16,681 nucleotides of DNA from Eubacterium sp. TM05-53 (GCF_003436425.1 NZ_QSPK01000053.1:1-16681); one strand, 5' to 3'; counted from the first letter of the stretch, positions 6,759 to 14,353 are shown. The notes: generated by a model not told the origin, from the letters alone. Program-made: numbers and translations.

Positions 6759-7252
6759 TGACTGAGGCAAAACAACTTGTTTCTTTATGTACAGAAAATC
6801 ATTTGACTATTTCTAGCTGTGAAAGTTTAACGGCTGGCCTATTTACAAGCACAATTGCTTCAATTCCAGGAGCAAGTGCTATTTTAAAGGGTGGCTTAGT
6901 GACTTATTTTACACCAATGAAAAGTGTATTAGCTCATGTGGATGTGAACTTAATTCAAGAATATGGTGTAATCAGTGAAGAATGTGCTTATGCGATGGCA
7001 AGAAACACAAGAGAAATTATGGATGTAGATTATTGTGTGTCTTTTACGGGCAATGCAGGTCCGAGTGCCTGGGAAGAAAAACCAGCTGGAAGAGTCTATT
7101 GTGCTATTGCATCTAAAAAAGCAGTTCGTGTATATGGTTTTCAATGTACAGGTCTATCTAGAAATGATGTAAGAGAACATGTTGTTTGTCAGATGATAGA
7201 TATATTGATACAAACAATTCAAAAGGAGAATATATGCCAAAAGAAAAAGTAG
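6758..7252 (+). CDS. pncC: Standalone CinA C-terminal domain, nicotinamide-nucleotide amidase type
   Basis: The start is ATG 6758, overlapping the pgsA stop by one base (TAATG), with GGAGA about 8 bases upstream; an in-frame ATG at 6710 lies inside pgsA and is unlikely. The 164 residues cover only the CinA_C/PncC domain: S-C-E-S-L-T-A-G near residue 20 (family E-S-x-T-G-G, catalytic Ser region), I-P-G-A-S, G-G-L-V-T-Y with a following Lys, [12 protein letters not shown], and F-T-G-N-A-G-P. PncC enzymes deamidate NMN to nicotinate mononucleotide and ammonia. Firmicute cinA in this position is usually the two-domain ~410-residue form; here the N-terminal MoaB-like domain is absent. The 3' end overlaps recA by 19 bases and carries recA's SD. 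One G in the usual T-G-G is Ala. Confidence 0.88.
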   Translation: MTEAKQLVSLCTENHLTISSCESLTAGLFTSTIASIPGASAILKGGLVTYFTPMKSVLAHVDVNLIQEYGVISEECAYAMARNTREIMDVDYCVSFTGNAGPSAWEEKPAGRVYCAIASKKAVRVYGFQCTGLSRNDVREHVVCQMIDILIQTIQKENICQKKK

Positions 7253-8250
7253 AAACAAATAAAGATAAACTTTTAAGTGATGTTTTAACAGAAATTGAAA
7301 GGGAATATGGTAAAGGTTCTGTCATGAAATTAGGTGATAGAGCAGCTGTAGATATTGAACCCATTCCTTCTGGAAGTTTATTATTGGATGATGCTCTAGG
7401 CATTGGCGGATATCCAAAGGGAAGAATTATTGAAATCTTTGGTCCGGAATCAAGTGGTAAAACAACACTTGCGTTACATGCCGTTGCAGAAGTTCAAAAA
7501 AAGGGTGGTCGTGCAGCCTTTATTGATGCGGAAAACGCGATTGATCCAGTATACGCAAAAAATTTAGGTGTCAACATTGATGAGTTGATTTTATCTCAGC
7601 CAGATTCTGGGGAACAAGGTTTAGACATTATGTTGATGCTTGTTGAAAGTGGAGCAGTTGATTTAGTTGTCGTGGATAGTGTTGCAGCCTTAGTTCCACA
7701 AGCCGAATTAGATGGTGAAATGGGAGATAATCAAGTTGGTTTACAAGCTCGTATGATGTCAAAGGCTATGCGTAAACTTGCAGGGGCAATGAACCAAAAT
7801 GATTGTACGGCTATTTTTATCAACCAGCTTCGTGAAAAAGTAGGTGTTATTTATGGAAATCCAGAAACAACGCCGGGTGGTCGTGCTTTAAAATTCTACT
7901 CTTCTGTTCGTGTGGATATTCGTAAGGCGGATGCCATTAAAAATGGTACAGATATTGTAGGTAATAAAGTTAAAGTAAAAATTGTTAAGAATAAGGTAGC
8001 ACCTCCATTTAAGTCTGCCGTATTAGAAATTATGTACGGCGAAGGAATCTCTTACATTAGTGAACTATTAGATTTATGCGTCGATGCCAATATTGTAAAA
8101 AAAGCAGGGGCATGGTTCAGTTATGAAGGAGAAAAAATTGGTCAGGGTAAAGAGGCTGCCAAAGCTTACATTAAGGCAAATCCAGAATTCAAATCAATGC
8201 TTGAAGAAAAATTAAAGGAATTTAAAACAAACAAAGAAGTTGAAGAATAA
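7234..8250 (+). CDS. recA: RecA recombinase
   Basis: The start at ATG 7234 is fixed by AAAGGAGAA just upstream and gives the normal N-terminus (338 residues); the earlier in-frame ATG at 7186 is within pncC. RecA forms ATP-dependent filaments on single-stranded DNA for strand exchange and SOS co-protease activity. Walker A is G-P-E-S-S-G-K-T-T (70-78), the catalytic Glu is E100 in D-A-E, Walker B is L-V-V-V-D-S (144-149), and loops L1 (~160-170) and L2 (~199-214, with G-N-P-E-T-T-P-G-G) are intact. The residue after the catalytic Glu is Asn101 and L1 has N166-Q167, where the well-known RecAs have His and Ser-His. The acidic C-terminal tail is short. It is last in the rodZ-pgsA-pncC-recA unit; I saw no LexA/DinR box just upstream. 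Confidence 0.98.
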   Translation: MPKEKVETNKDKLLSDVLTEIEREYGKGSVMKLGDRAAVDIEPIPSGSLLLDDALGIGGYPKGRIIEIFGPESSGKTTLALHAVAEVQKKGGRAAFIDAENAIDPVYAKNLGVNIDELILSQPDSGEQGLDIMLMLVESGAVDLVVVDSVAALVPQAELDGEMGDNQVGLQARMMSKAMRKLAGAMNQNDCTAIFINQLREKVGVIYGNPETTPGGRALKFYSSVRVDIRKADAIKNGTDIVGNKVKVKIVKNKVAPPFKSAVLEIMYGEGISYISELLDLCVDANIVKKAGAWFSYEGEKIGQGKEAAKAYIKANPEFKSMLEEKLKEFKTNKEVEE

Positions 8251-8280
8251 GAGTTCTGCGTAGAACTCTTATTTTCGTTT
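8246..8280 (+). terminator. Terminator or attenuator between recA and pncA
   Basis: A 12-bp perfect stem (AATAAGAGTTCT pairing with its complement at 8262-8273) with a GCGT loop contains the recA stop codon and is followed by TTCGTTT. The U-tract is partly interrupted and pncA's SD follows within about 10 bases, so some readthrough is likely. Confidence 0.75.
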
Positions 8281-8290
8281 AGAGGTATAT

Positions 8291-8902
8291 ATGGCACGTT
8301 TAGAAAAAAATAATTATAAATCCATTCAAAAAAGTGAATTAAAGGATCCCGTAGTATTTGTGGTCGACATGATCAAAGGTTTTGTGAATATAGGGTCGTT
8401 ACATGATGAAGCCATCGGGAATGTAGAAAAGAATATTGAAACTCTTTTAACAAGCTTAGACTGCAATAATGTCTTTGTATGTGATTCACATCCACCAAAG
8501 ACTCGTGAGTTCAATTCGTTTCCAGCTCATTGTGTAATTGGTAGTGAAGAAGCTGAAGTGGTAGATTCTTTAAAACCATTCATTAAACATGTGATCAAGA
8601 AGAATAGTACGAATACGTTTACGGCACCAGAATTTGAAGAGTTTCTAAATTCAGATTTGAAGTATTATCGTGATATAATTGTGACGGGATGTTGTACAGA
8701 TCTTTGTGTACTTCATTTCGTGCTAAGTCTAAATACTTGGTTGAATGAACACAATATGTATGAATATCGTATTGTCGTGGTTGAAAACTGTACAGAAACC
8801 TATCATATACCAGAAATACATGAAGCCACATTTTGGAATGATGTCGCATTTAGAATGATGGAAATGAATGGTATTCAAGTTGTTTCTGAAGTAAGGGAGT
8901 AA
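8291..8902 (+). CDS. pncA: Nicotinamidase (isochorismatase-like cysteine hydrolase)
   Basis: A 203-residue cytosolic enzyme expected to convert nicotinamide to nicotinate and ammonia. The catalytic triad of the family is visible: D26 in V-V-D-M, K104 before N-S-T-N-T-F, and C139 in T-D-L-C-V; T-G-C-C precedes it, with C134 and C135 as extra cysteines. The metal site D-x-H...H of nicotinamidases is D65, H67 and H80 in the segment C-D-S-H-P-P through F-P-A-H-C. GAGG lies 5 bases before the ATG. The next gene is pncB, 10 bases downstream, which supports nicotinamidase over other isochorismatase-like activities. No independent promoter is obvious after the recA hairpin, so expression probably comes from readthrough or from a promoter inside recA. 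Confidence 0.9.
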   Translation: MARLEKNNYKSIQKSELKDPVVFVVDMIKGFVNIGSLHDEAIGNVEKNIETLLTSLDCNNVFVCDSHPPKTREFNSFPAHCVIGSEEAEVVDSLKPFIKHVIKKNSTNTFTAPEFEEFLNSDLKYYRDIIVTGCCTDLCVLHFVLSLNTWLNEHNMYEYRIVVVENCTETYHIPEIHEATFWNDVAFRMMEMNGIQVVSEVRE

Positions 8903-8912
8903 AGATTATAAA

Positions 8913-10358
8913 ATGAAAGATAAGAGAAATTTAAGTTTAGTCATGGACTTTTATGAACTCACAATGAGTCAATGTTACTTTAATGATAATAAAGACAAAG
9001 AAGTCGTATTTGACTTATTTTATCGTAAAAATCCGGATGACGGGGGATATTGTGTATTTGCAGGCTTAGAACAAGTTGTAGACTATGTTTCTAACTTGCA
9101 CTTTGAAAAAGAAGATATTGATTATTTACGCTCATTAAATCAATTTAGTGAAGAATTCTTAGAATATCTATCAACTATTCGTTTTACAGGAGATATTTAT
9201 GCGATTCCAGAAGGAACACCTGTATTTCCTCATGAACCATTGGTTCGTGTCAAAGCGCCAATTATTGAAGCCCAACTAGTAGAAACGGCATTACTTTTGG
9301 CAATCAATCATCAGACTTTGATTGCGACAAAATCACGTCGTATTGTACAAGCCAGTGAAGGAAGAGCCGTTATGGAATTTGGTGCGCGCCGTGCACATAA
9401 CTTTGATGCAGCTATTCTAGGAGCTAGAGCAGCTTATATTGCAGGATGTGCCGGTAGTGCCACTACATATTCAGGAAAAGAATTTGGTGTACCTGTACTT
9501 GGTACAATGGCTCACTCATTTATTCAAAGCTTTGATACGGAATATGATGCATTTATGTATTATGCCAAAACATATCCAAACGCTTGTACTTTATTGATTG
9601 ATACATATTCAACTTTAAAATCAGGTATTGTGAATGCGATTAAAGTGGCTAAGGATTATCTAGAACCAAATGGATACCGTTTAAAAGGGGTTCGTATTGA
9701 TAGTGGAGATATGGCATATCTTTCTAAAAAAGTTCGTAAAATGTTAGATGAAGCAGGAATGGAAGATTGTAAGATCGTTGTATCCAATTCTTTAGATGAA
9801 TATGTCATTGAATCTTTAATTCATCAACAAGGCGCGAAAATCGATTCGTTTGGTGTGGGTGAAAACTTGATTTGTTCAAAAAATTCACCAGTATTTGGTG
9901 GTGTTTATAAAATGGTGGCGATTGAAAAAGAGGGTCAAATCATTCCTAAAATCAAAATCAGTGATAATGTTGAAAAAGTGACAAATCCAGGGATGAAGAA
10001 TTTAAATCGTATTATGGATAAAGAAACAGGTATGGCTATTGCCGATTTACTAACATTAGAAGATGAAGTGATTGATACAACGCAAGATTTAACAATCTAT
10101 CATCCAATGTCACGTTGGAAATATAAAGTCATTCCAGCTAATACGTATACAGTACGCGATATGTTAGTGCCAATCTTTAAAGATGGTAAACTTGTATATA
10201 ATCTACCAAGTCTAGAAGAAATTCGTGCTTATAGCGAATCAGAATTGGCTACGATTTGGGATGAAATCAAACGTTTTGTATATCCACAAGAATATTATGT
10301 AGACTTAAGTGAAAAGTTATTGAATCTTAAGTTAGAAATGTTGAAAAAGTATAAATAA
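8913..10358 (+). CDS. pncB: Nicotinate phosphoribosyltransferase
   Basis: A 481-residue cytosolic enzyme of the long NAPRTase class, joining nicotinate and PRPP to nicotinate mononucleotide with ATP hydrolysis (Preiss-Handler route). It has the N-terminal D-F-Y-E-L-T-M-S-Q signature (12-20), the central A-R-R-A-H-N-F-D-A-A motif (158-167), G-T-M-A-H-S (197-202, H201 being the likely phosphorylated His) and the PRPP-binding R-I-D-S-G-D-M (261-267). Lengths near 480-490 are normal for Firmicutes. It follows pncA by 10 bases with a distant SD (AAGGGAG ending ~14 bases before ATG), so coupling to pncA is probable. With PncC upstream, three pyridine salvage enzymes surround recA. Ends in a strong bidirectional terminator. 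Confidence 0.96.
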   Translation: MKDKRNLSLVMDFYELTMSQCYFNDNKDKEVVFDLFYRKNPDDGGYCVFAGLEQVVDYVSNLHFEKEDIDYLRSLNQFSEEFLEYLSTIRFTGDIYAIPEGTPVFPHEPLVRVKAPIIEAQLVETALLLAINHQTLIATKSRRIVQASEGRAVMEFGARRAHNFDAAILGARAAYIAGCAGSATTYSGKEFGVPVLGTMAHSFIQSFDTEYDAFMYYAKTYPNACTLLIDTYSTLKSGIVNAIKVAKDYLEPNGYRLKGVRIDSGDMAYLSKKVRKMLDEAGMEDCKIVVSNSLDEYVIESLIHQQGAKIDSFGVGENLICSKNSPVFGGVYKMVAIEKEGQIIPKIKISDNVEKVTNPGMKNLNRIMDKETGMAIADLLTLEDEVIDTTQDLTIYHPMSRWKYKVIPANTYTVRDMLVPIFKDGKLVYNLPSLEEIRAYSESELATIWDEIKRFVYPQEYYVDLSEKLLNLKLEMLKKYK

Positions 10359-10364
10359 AAAAAG

Positions 10365-10390
10365 AAACCGTCGTTTGACGGTTTTTGTGT
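10365..10390. terminator. Bidirectional terminator between pncB and the S10 peptidase gene
   Basis: An 8-bp stem (AAACCGTC / GACGGTTT) with a GTTT loop. On the plus strand it is followed by TTGTGTT; on the minus strand by TTTCTTTTTTTATTT, an excellent U-tract. It closes both convergent operons. Confidence 0.88.
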
Positions 10391-11790
10391 TAAATACAGC
10401 TTTCAAAGAATGCACGCATATCCTTGGCTAATAAATCAAAGCTTTCTTTACCAAGATAAGCCATGTGACCACTTGGATATTCACCAATTGTAACTCGAGT
10501 TTGATCAAGATTTGAGTGAGTAGCTAAATAACGTGCATTGCCTGCTGTTGTACATAAATCATACAAGCCTGAGGCAAAGAAGACTTTCATCTGCTTGTTT
10601 CTTCGCATGCATCCAGCTAAGGATTGGGCAGGACTTGTTTTAAATTCACGATTCCATGTCATATTTACATCAAAGACTAAGCCTTTTGAGATACGATCAC
10701 TTGTGATATTCAATTCTTGACGCATCAATCCATAGGCAGTCTGGAAAGCAGGTGTGTATTGTCCCATGGCTGGATCATCTGCGATGACGTTGGCTTCTAT
10801 GATTTCTGGATCATCATTCCATGTATAACGTCCATCATAGAATCCTAAAGCTAAACCTTTATCTTCTAATAGCTTATGCGCAAAACCTTTCTGCATATCC
10901 ATATGTAAATGATGTCTTAACCAATACGTTTTATCAATGCCAGAATAGTAGGCAAGCTTATCTGCGATTTCTTCTTTATTTGGGCAAGTATCCCCTAAAA
11001 ATAAAGCTGTGATATATTCAGTGGATGCGAATTTGAAGGCTTCTTCAATAAAGTCTTTTTGCGAAATATTTTCTTTAGGATTATGGAAATAATTTGTGGC
11101 AGCCATTGTGATTAAATCGGTAGCACTTGCTTCTACAGGAAGTTTTTCGATAAAATAACTACCAAGTAAGAAGATACCACTAACACTAATGCCCATCGTA
11201 TCCGCTTTTTCAGGACCTGCACCCATCAACTCTCCTGCAAGTAAGGCACTTCTTGCCGTACCATAACTTTCACCTGCAAGTAAGACTGGTGAATTTCTAC
11301 GATTATAGCGAGCTAAGAATTGTTCAATGAATTTAGACACACTACGAACATCGCCATGCGTTTCATAAAATTCTTTTCTTGCCTTTTCCTGAATCAAACG
11401 ACCTAAACCTGTTCCTGCTGGATCAATAAAGACTAAATCACATAAGTCTAATAAACAATGAGGATTGTCTTCTAGTTCAAAAGGAGGAACAGTTGGAAGA
11501 TTGAGTTCATCATCTAATTTTACAATTCTTGGACCAAATAAGCCCATGTGAAGCCAAAGACTTGCACATCCTGGACCACCATTATAAATAAATAAGATTG
11601 GACGTTTTGAATTGTCTTGAATATCACTTCGAAAATAGGCATAACTAAAGATGGATGCGACTGGATTGTTTTCTTCATCTACAAAGAAATTATCTTCACA
11701 AATTGTATGATAAGGAATGGTTGTTCCTTTTATGGTAATTTTACCATCTGCTTCATATTTTGATTTTTCTAAGTTTTCTTGAATACGCAT
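10390..11790 (-). CDS. Serine carboxypeptidase-like (S10 family) alpha/beta hydrolase
   Basis: A 466-residue protein with no signal peptide, so cytosolic. S10 hallmarks are clear: the oxyanion motif Y-N-G-G-P-G-C-A-S (69-77), F-I-D-P-A-G-T-G (121-128), and the nucleophile elbow G-E-S-Y-G-T with Ser175. A likely catalytic Asp is D411 in S-G-L-Y-D, and a His is H442 in S-G-H-M-A-Y. S10 enzymes remove C-terminal amino acids, often at acidic pH in eukaryotes; cytosolic bacterial members are little studied. A cap insert of about 200-340 lies between elbow and Asp. The GAGGTGA SD sits just before the start, and the start codon overlaps the stop of the glutamine-amidotransferase-like gene by one base (TAATG). 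Last gene of a three-gene operon. Confidence 0.9.
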   Translation of the reverse strand: MRIQENLEKSKYEADGKITIKGTTIPYHTICEDNFFVDEENNPVASIFSYAYFRSDIQDNSKRPILFIYNGGPGCASLWLHMGLFGPRIVKLDDELNLPTVPPFELEDNPHCLLDLCDLVFIDPAGTGLGRLIQEKARKEFYETHGDVRSVSKFIEQFLARYNRRNSPVLLAGESYGTARSALLAGELMGAGPEKADTMGISVSGIFLLGSYFIEKLPVEASATDLITMAATNYFHNPKENISQKDFIEEAFKFASTEYITALFLGDTCPNKEEIADKLAYYSGIDKTYWLRHHLHMDMQKGFAHKLLEDKGLALGFYDGRYTWNDDPEIIEANVIADDPAMGQYTPAFQTAYGLMRQELNITSDRISKGLVFDVNMTWNREFKTSPAQSLAGCMRRNKQMKVFFASGLYDLCTTAGNARYLATHSNLDQTRVTIGEYPSGHMAYLGKESFDLLAKDMRAFFESCI

Positions 11791-12500
11791 TACTTCACCT
11801 CACACTTATTGATAAAGACATTGAATATATCTTGCATTTCACCATATTTATGCGACATGGCTTCTGGATGAAACTGTACGGCATAAATTGGTAAAGATTC
11901 ATGTTCAATGGCTTCAATGATTCCATCACTCGATTTAGCTGCCACTTTAAAGTGTGGGGCTAAATCCTTGGTGGCCTGATGATGAAAACTATTCACATAA
12001 GCTTCATCACTTAAGCTAGGATATAAAAAGCTATCCTTTTCAATATGGATCTTATGACTTGGATTTTCTCTTTTTTCTTGTTGTGCATGTTTAATGACAC
12101 TTCTTTTACAATACGATAAATCTTGATACAAAGATCCTTTAAAATAGACATTCAACATCTGAATGCCACGACAGATTCCAAAAATAGGAATCTGTTTTTC
12201 ATTGGCATATTTTAATACTCGCATTTCATAGTAGTCACGATCTAAACTTGAATCTCCTTGTAGCGTTTCTGGATTTTCATCATAAATCATAGGATTTACA
12301 TCAATTCCACCCGTCACAATCAATCCATCTAATGCATTGACTTGAGCTTCAATTGTATCATAGTCATTTGTGATAGGAAGAATAACTGGACATCCACCAG
12401 CACGAATAACACTGTTAATGTAGGCTTCATTGATAAATTGTTTAGGTAAATTTTCTTTATCCAATTCATTACAAGTTAGACCGATAATAGGCCTACGCAT
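11790..12500 (-). CDS. Class I glutamine amidotransferase-like gamma-glutamyl hydrolase (PuuD type, C26)
   Basis: The start is the ATG ending at 12500, with GGAGGA 5-6 bases upstream; longer in-frame extension would lie inside the upstream gene. The 236 residues match the PuuD/C26 family: I-G-L-T-C-N at the N-terminus, V-T-G-G-I-D-V-N-P (62-70), the nucleophile elbow F-G-I-C-R-G with Cys110, and the triad partners His211 and Glu213 in Q-F-H-P-E. PuuD hydrolyses gamma-glutamyl-GABA in putrescine breakdown; related enzymes cleave other gamma-glutamyl amides. No other putrescine genes are present, so that exact substrate is not supported here. It overlaps the transglutaminase-like gene by 8 bases and the S10 peptidase by one, implying strongly coupled expression of three amide hydrolases. 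Confidence 0.9.
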   Translation of the reverse strand: MRRPIIGLTCNELDKENLPKQFINEAYINSVIRAGGCPVILPITNDYDTIEAQVNALDGLIVTGGIDVNPMIYDENPETLQGDSSLDRDYYEMRVLKYANEKQIPIFGICRGIQMLNVYFKGSLYQDLSYCKRSVIKHAQQEKRENPSHKIHIEKDSFLYPSLSDEAYVNSFHHQATKDLAPHFKVAAKSSDGIIEAIEHESLPIYAVQFHPEAMSHKYGEMQDIFNVFINKCEVK

Positions 12501-13848
12501 TTTTATCCTCCGCAAGAGCAATTTCGATATTCTTTGTCTCCTTAATGATGTACTTACCTGGAATAGCTTCATCTACATATTCCATTTCACCATTTTGGTT
12601 GTCATATGGATCATTTGGCAAGAAGTTTTTAGCTGGTACAAAATCACCTTGGAATTTAGATGAGCATGGCGTTCTAAATGGATCTAAATATCCAAAATAG
12701 AAATCTCTTCTTTCTAAGTTTCCAGCACGATAAGATCCTCCACCAAATGAACAATCCGCATATAACCATCCATATGGAGCTACATAGAATCGTGCCCAGT
12801 CATGGTTACCAATGGTTTCAGGTGTTGTATAAAGTCCAGCTTGCCAAGTGGCAGGAATACCCGCAATACGACATAGAGTAATAAATGTCAATGCTTGTAA
12901 ACCACAATCCCCCTTCAATCCCGTTGTGATATATTCAGGAATACAAGGTAAAGTCGCATAAGCACGTACATACGAATATGTAACATGACTTGTGATATAG
13001 TCATAAATTAATTTAGCTTTTAATAAAGGATTTGTTTCTTCACCAATGATTTCTTTAACTAGATCCTTTAAATAATCTGTAAATACAACGTGTGGTGCAT
13101 ATTCCTCTAGACAAGTATCTGGATGTTCATCTGTCACAATACTTGGATCTAATTCTTCATAGTGCATGTGATTAATGAATTCATATTCTACACTGAATTC
13201 TTCACCTTTTTCATATGGTTTTTCAATATAGACACATCTTTGATCGACGCTGTTGTCATTGACTAAACCTTCATGAGATGTATTTAATAATTTAAAATCT
13301 TCAACTTGCGCATATTCTTTTGGGATAGGAAGCCAAACGCGAATTGTTTTTCCTGGCTTTTCAAATGCGGGATCCACCTTCAAACTTGTCTTTACATGAA
13401 TCTTGCAGTAAACATCCTTTTCTTCCTTCATTTTATGCATTACATCATCTAATAAAGTGCTTGCAGCACCTTCTTTTTCAATCAAACGATCCTTATACGC
13501 TTTACGCACTTTAATTAGATTTTCAAAGAAATTGTCTTTAAAATACATCTTTCCTTCAATGAAGATCCATTCAAAAGCATTGTCCTTAAATAATGTATCG
13601 AATTCTTCATCCTTGAAATCTTCAATCTTTGATTTTAATAATTTAATGGCTTCTTCTTTTGAATACGTAAAATCTTCAGGAAGACGAGAAATCAATTCTT
13701 TTTCTAATTCTAAACGCTCCTTCAATTTGGCAGGAATGTCTTTTTGAAGACGTAAATCAATCATCTCCTGCATCAGTTTAAATTGCCCATTCCATTTTAA
13801 TTTCATTAAATCTTCAGGAAGTGGCGTGTTCAATGTTGTCATGTTCAT
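12493..13848 (-). CDS. Transglutaminase-like (papain-fold) domain protein, cytosolic
   Basis: A 451-residue protein without signal peptide or membrane helix. Residues 1-150 are mostly charged helices. Residues ~150-225 are beta-rich (L-K-V-D, then R-V-W-L-P-I-P, a pattern often before the catalytic core). The transglutaminase-like core at ~275-370 has the complete triad: Cys315 in G-D-C-G, His349 in G-N-H-D-W-A, and Asp365 in Y-A-D-C-S. Bacterial proteins of this superfamily are more often peptidases or amidases than cross-linkers, so hydrolysis of a peptide or isopeptide is at least as likely as transglutamination. The AGGTG SD is 7 bases before the ATG and a TATAAT box 20 bases upstream. 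First gene of the operon with the PuuD-like and S10-like genes. Confidence 0.85.
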   Translation of the reverse strand: MNMTTLNTPLPEDLMKLKWNGQFKLMQEMIDLRLQKDIPAKLKERLELEKELISRLPEDFTYSKEEAIKLLKSKIEDFKDEEFDTLFKDNAFEWIFIEGKMYFKDNFFENLIKVRKAYKDRLIEKEGAASTLLDDVMHKMKEEKDVYCKIHVKTSLKVDPAFEKPGKTIRVWLPIPKEYAQVEDFKLLNTSHEGLVNDNSVDQRCVYIEKPYEKGEEFSVEYEFINHMHYEELDPSIVTDEHPDTCLEEYAPHVVFTDYLKDLVKEIIGEETNPLLKAKLIYDYITSHVTYSYVRAYATLPCIPEYITTGLKGDCGLQALTFITLCRIAGIPATWQAGLYTTPETIGNHDWARFYVAPYGWLYADCSFGGGSYRAGNLERRDFYFGYLDPFRTPCSSKFQGDFVPAKNFLPNDPYDNQNGEMEYVDEAIPGKYIIKETKNIEIALAEDKNA

Positions 13849-13867
13849 AATAGTTCACCTCATTTTG

Positions 13868-13873
13868 ATTATA
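13868..13873 (-). promoter_or_regulatory. -10 box for the transglutaminase/GATase/S10 operon
   Basis: A perfect TATAAT on the minus strand, 20 bases before the start at 13848, in an AT-rich 60-base intergenic region. The -35 is weak at 16-18 base spacing, and the region just upstream is the U-tract of the preceding gene's terminator. Confidence 0.5.
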
Positions 13874-13892
13874 TCCTATTATGAAAAATATT

Positions 13893-13926
13893 ACATAAAA
13901 AAATGAAACTTATTGAAATAAGTTTC
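13893..13926 (-). terminator. Terminator of the small hypothetical gene
   Basis: On the minus strand a 9-bp perfect stem (GAAACTTAT with ATAAGTTTC, loop of 4) is followed by CATTTTTTTATG. The stop codon at 13910-13912 lies inside the stem. It separates this gene from the transglutaminase operon. Confidence 0.75.
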
Positions 13927-14275
13927 GAATTAATTCCTCCTGACTGTATTTTTCCTGCATTTCTTTATCTACACTCATTAAGATAGGGGGTAAGTTTTTA
14001 AATGATTTATAATATTGTAAAACTAAAGACAATGCCAAAAAAGGAGCCCATTCTTGAAGTGTCATATTTTCTTTGAGTTCTAATAAAAATCCATTCTTTA
14101 AGATTTCTTTTCGCTTTGCACAATCCAATCCATATTCGATTTCATTTCCGTAATTCACTTTTAATATTTCTTCATCAAAAGAAAGAATAGGACTTAAATT
14201 GTCTAACGGAGCATTCATACTATATTGATAGGTATGTCCATCGATTTGTTTCATCACTAACGTTTTATATTTCAT
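13910..14275 (-). CDS. Hypothetical protein, small and unrecognised
   Basis: A 121-residue protein if it begins at the ATG ending at 14275 (127 if at 14293); neither has a visible SD. I do not recognise a family. The N-terminal half looks like beta strands (Y-K-T-L-V-M-K-Q-I-D-G, Y-Q-Y-S-M-N-A), and the middle has charged strands (E-I-L-K-V-N-Y, E-I-E-Y-G-L). A hydrophobic helix W-A-P-F-L-A-L-S-L-V-L-Q-Y-Y lies near residues 75-90, too short and amphipathic to be a sure membrane segment. A charged C-terminal helix ends E-L-I-R-N-L-F-Q. Own terminator and a -10-like box support a real gene. It is divergent from dbpA, with about 80 bases between starts. Function unknown. Confidence 0.7.
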   Translation of the reverse strand: MKYKTLVMKQIDGHTYQYSMNAPLDNLSPILSFDEEILKVNYGNEIEYGLDCAKRKEILKNGFLLELKENMTLQEWAPFLALSLVLQYYKSFKNLPPILMSVDKEMQEKYSQEELIRNLFQ

Positions 14276-14281
14276 GATTTT

Positions 14282-14287
14282 ATTGTA
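14282..14287 (-). promoter_or_regulatory. Possible -10 placing transcription start on the hypothetical gene's ATG
   Basis: TACAAT on the minus strand lies 6 bases before the ATG ending at 14275. The start of transcription would coincide with the start codon, giving a leaderless message. A TTAACA hexamer upstream is spaced ~21 bases away, longer than ideal. If the ATG at 14293 is used instead, this box would be within the coding sequence. Confidence 0.3.
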
Positions 14288-14326
14288 GCGCATAAAAGTT
14301 TTTGTTTCTGTTAAATATTATTAACA

Positions 14327-14335
14327 TGGTATAAT
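14327..14335 (+). promoter_or_regulatory. Extended -10 promoter for dbpA
   Basis: TGG-TATAAT, a perfect extended -10, 18 bases upstream of the dbpA ATG at 14354; the -35 region is weak. SD AGGTGAT (14341-14347) follows. Confidence 0.6.
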
Positions 14336-14353
14336 TCTATAGGTGATAAAAAT

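Noticed and set aside
7171..7190. LexA/DinR-type SOS box upstream of recA around the AACATGTT palindrome
   Set aside because: The half-sites GAAC and GTT are too close together and do not fit GAAC-N4-GTTC; it lies inside pncC coding sequence.
7186..7233. Longer recA start at 7186
   Set aside because: It is inside pncC; AAAGGAGAA sits right before ATG 7234, which gives the usual RecA N-terminus.
12501..12572. Longer start for the PuuD-like gene
   Set aside because: The extension overlaps the transglutaminase-like gene in another frame, is Arg/Leu-rich and unlike the family; a strong GGAGGA precedes 12500.
13457..13747. Plus-strand open frame opposite the transglutaminase-like gene
   Set aside because: Antisense shadow of a coding region with family motifs; no SD and no recognisable product.
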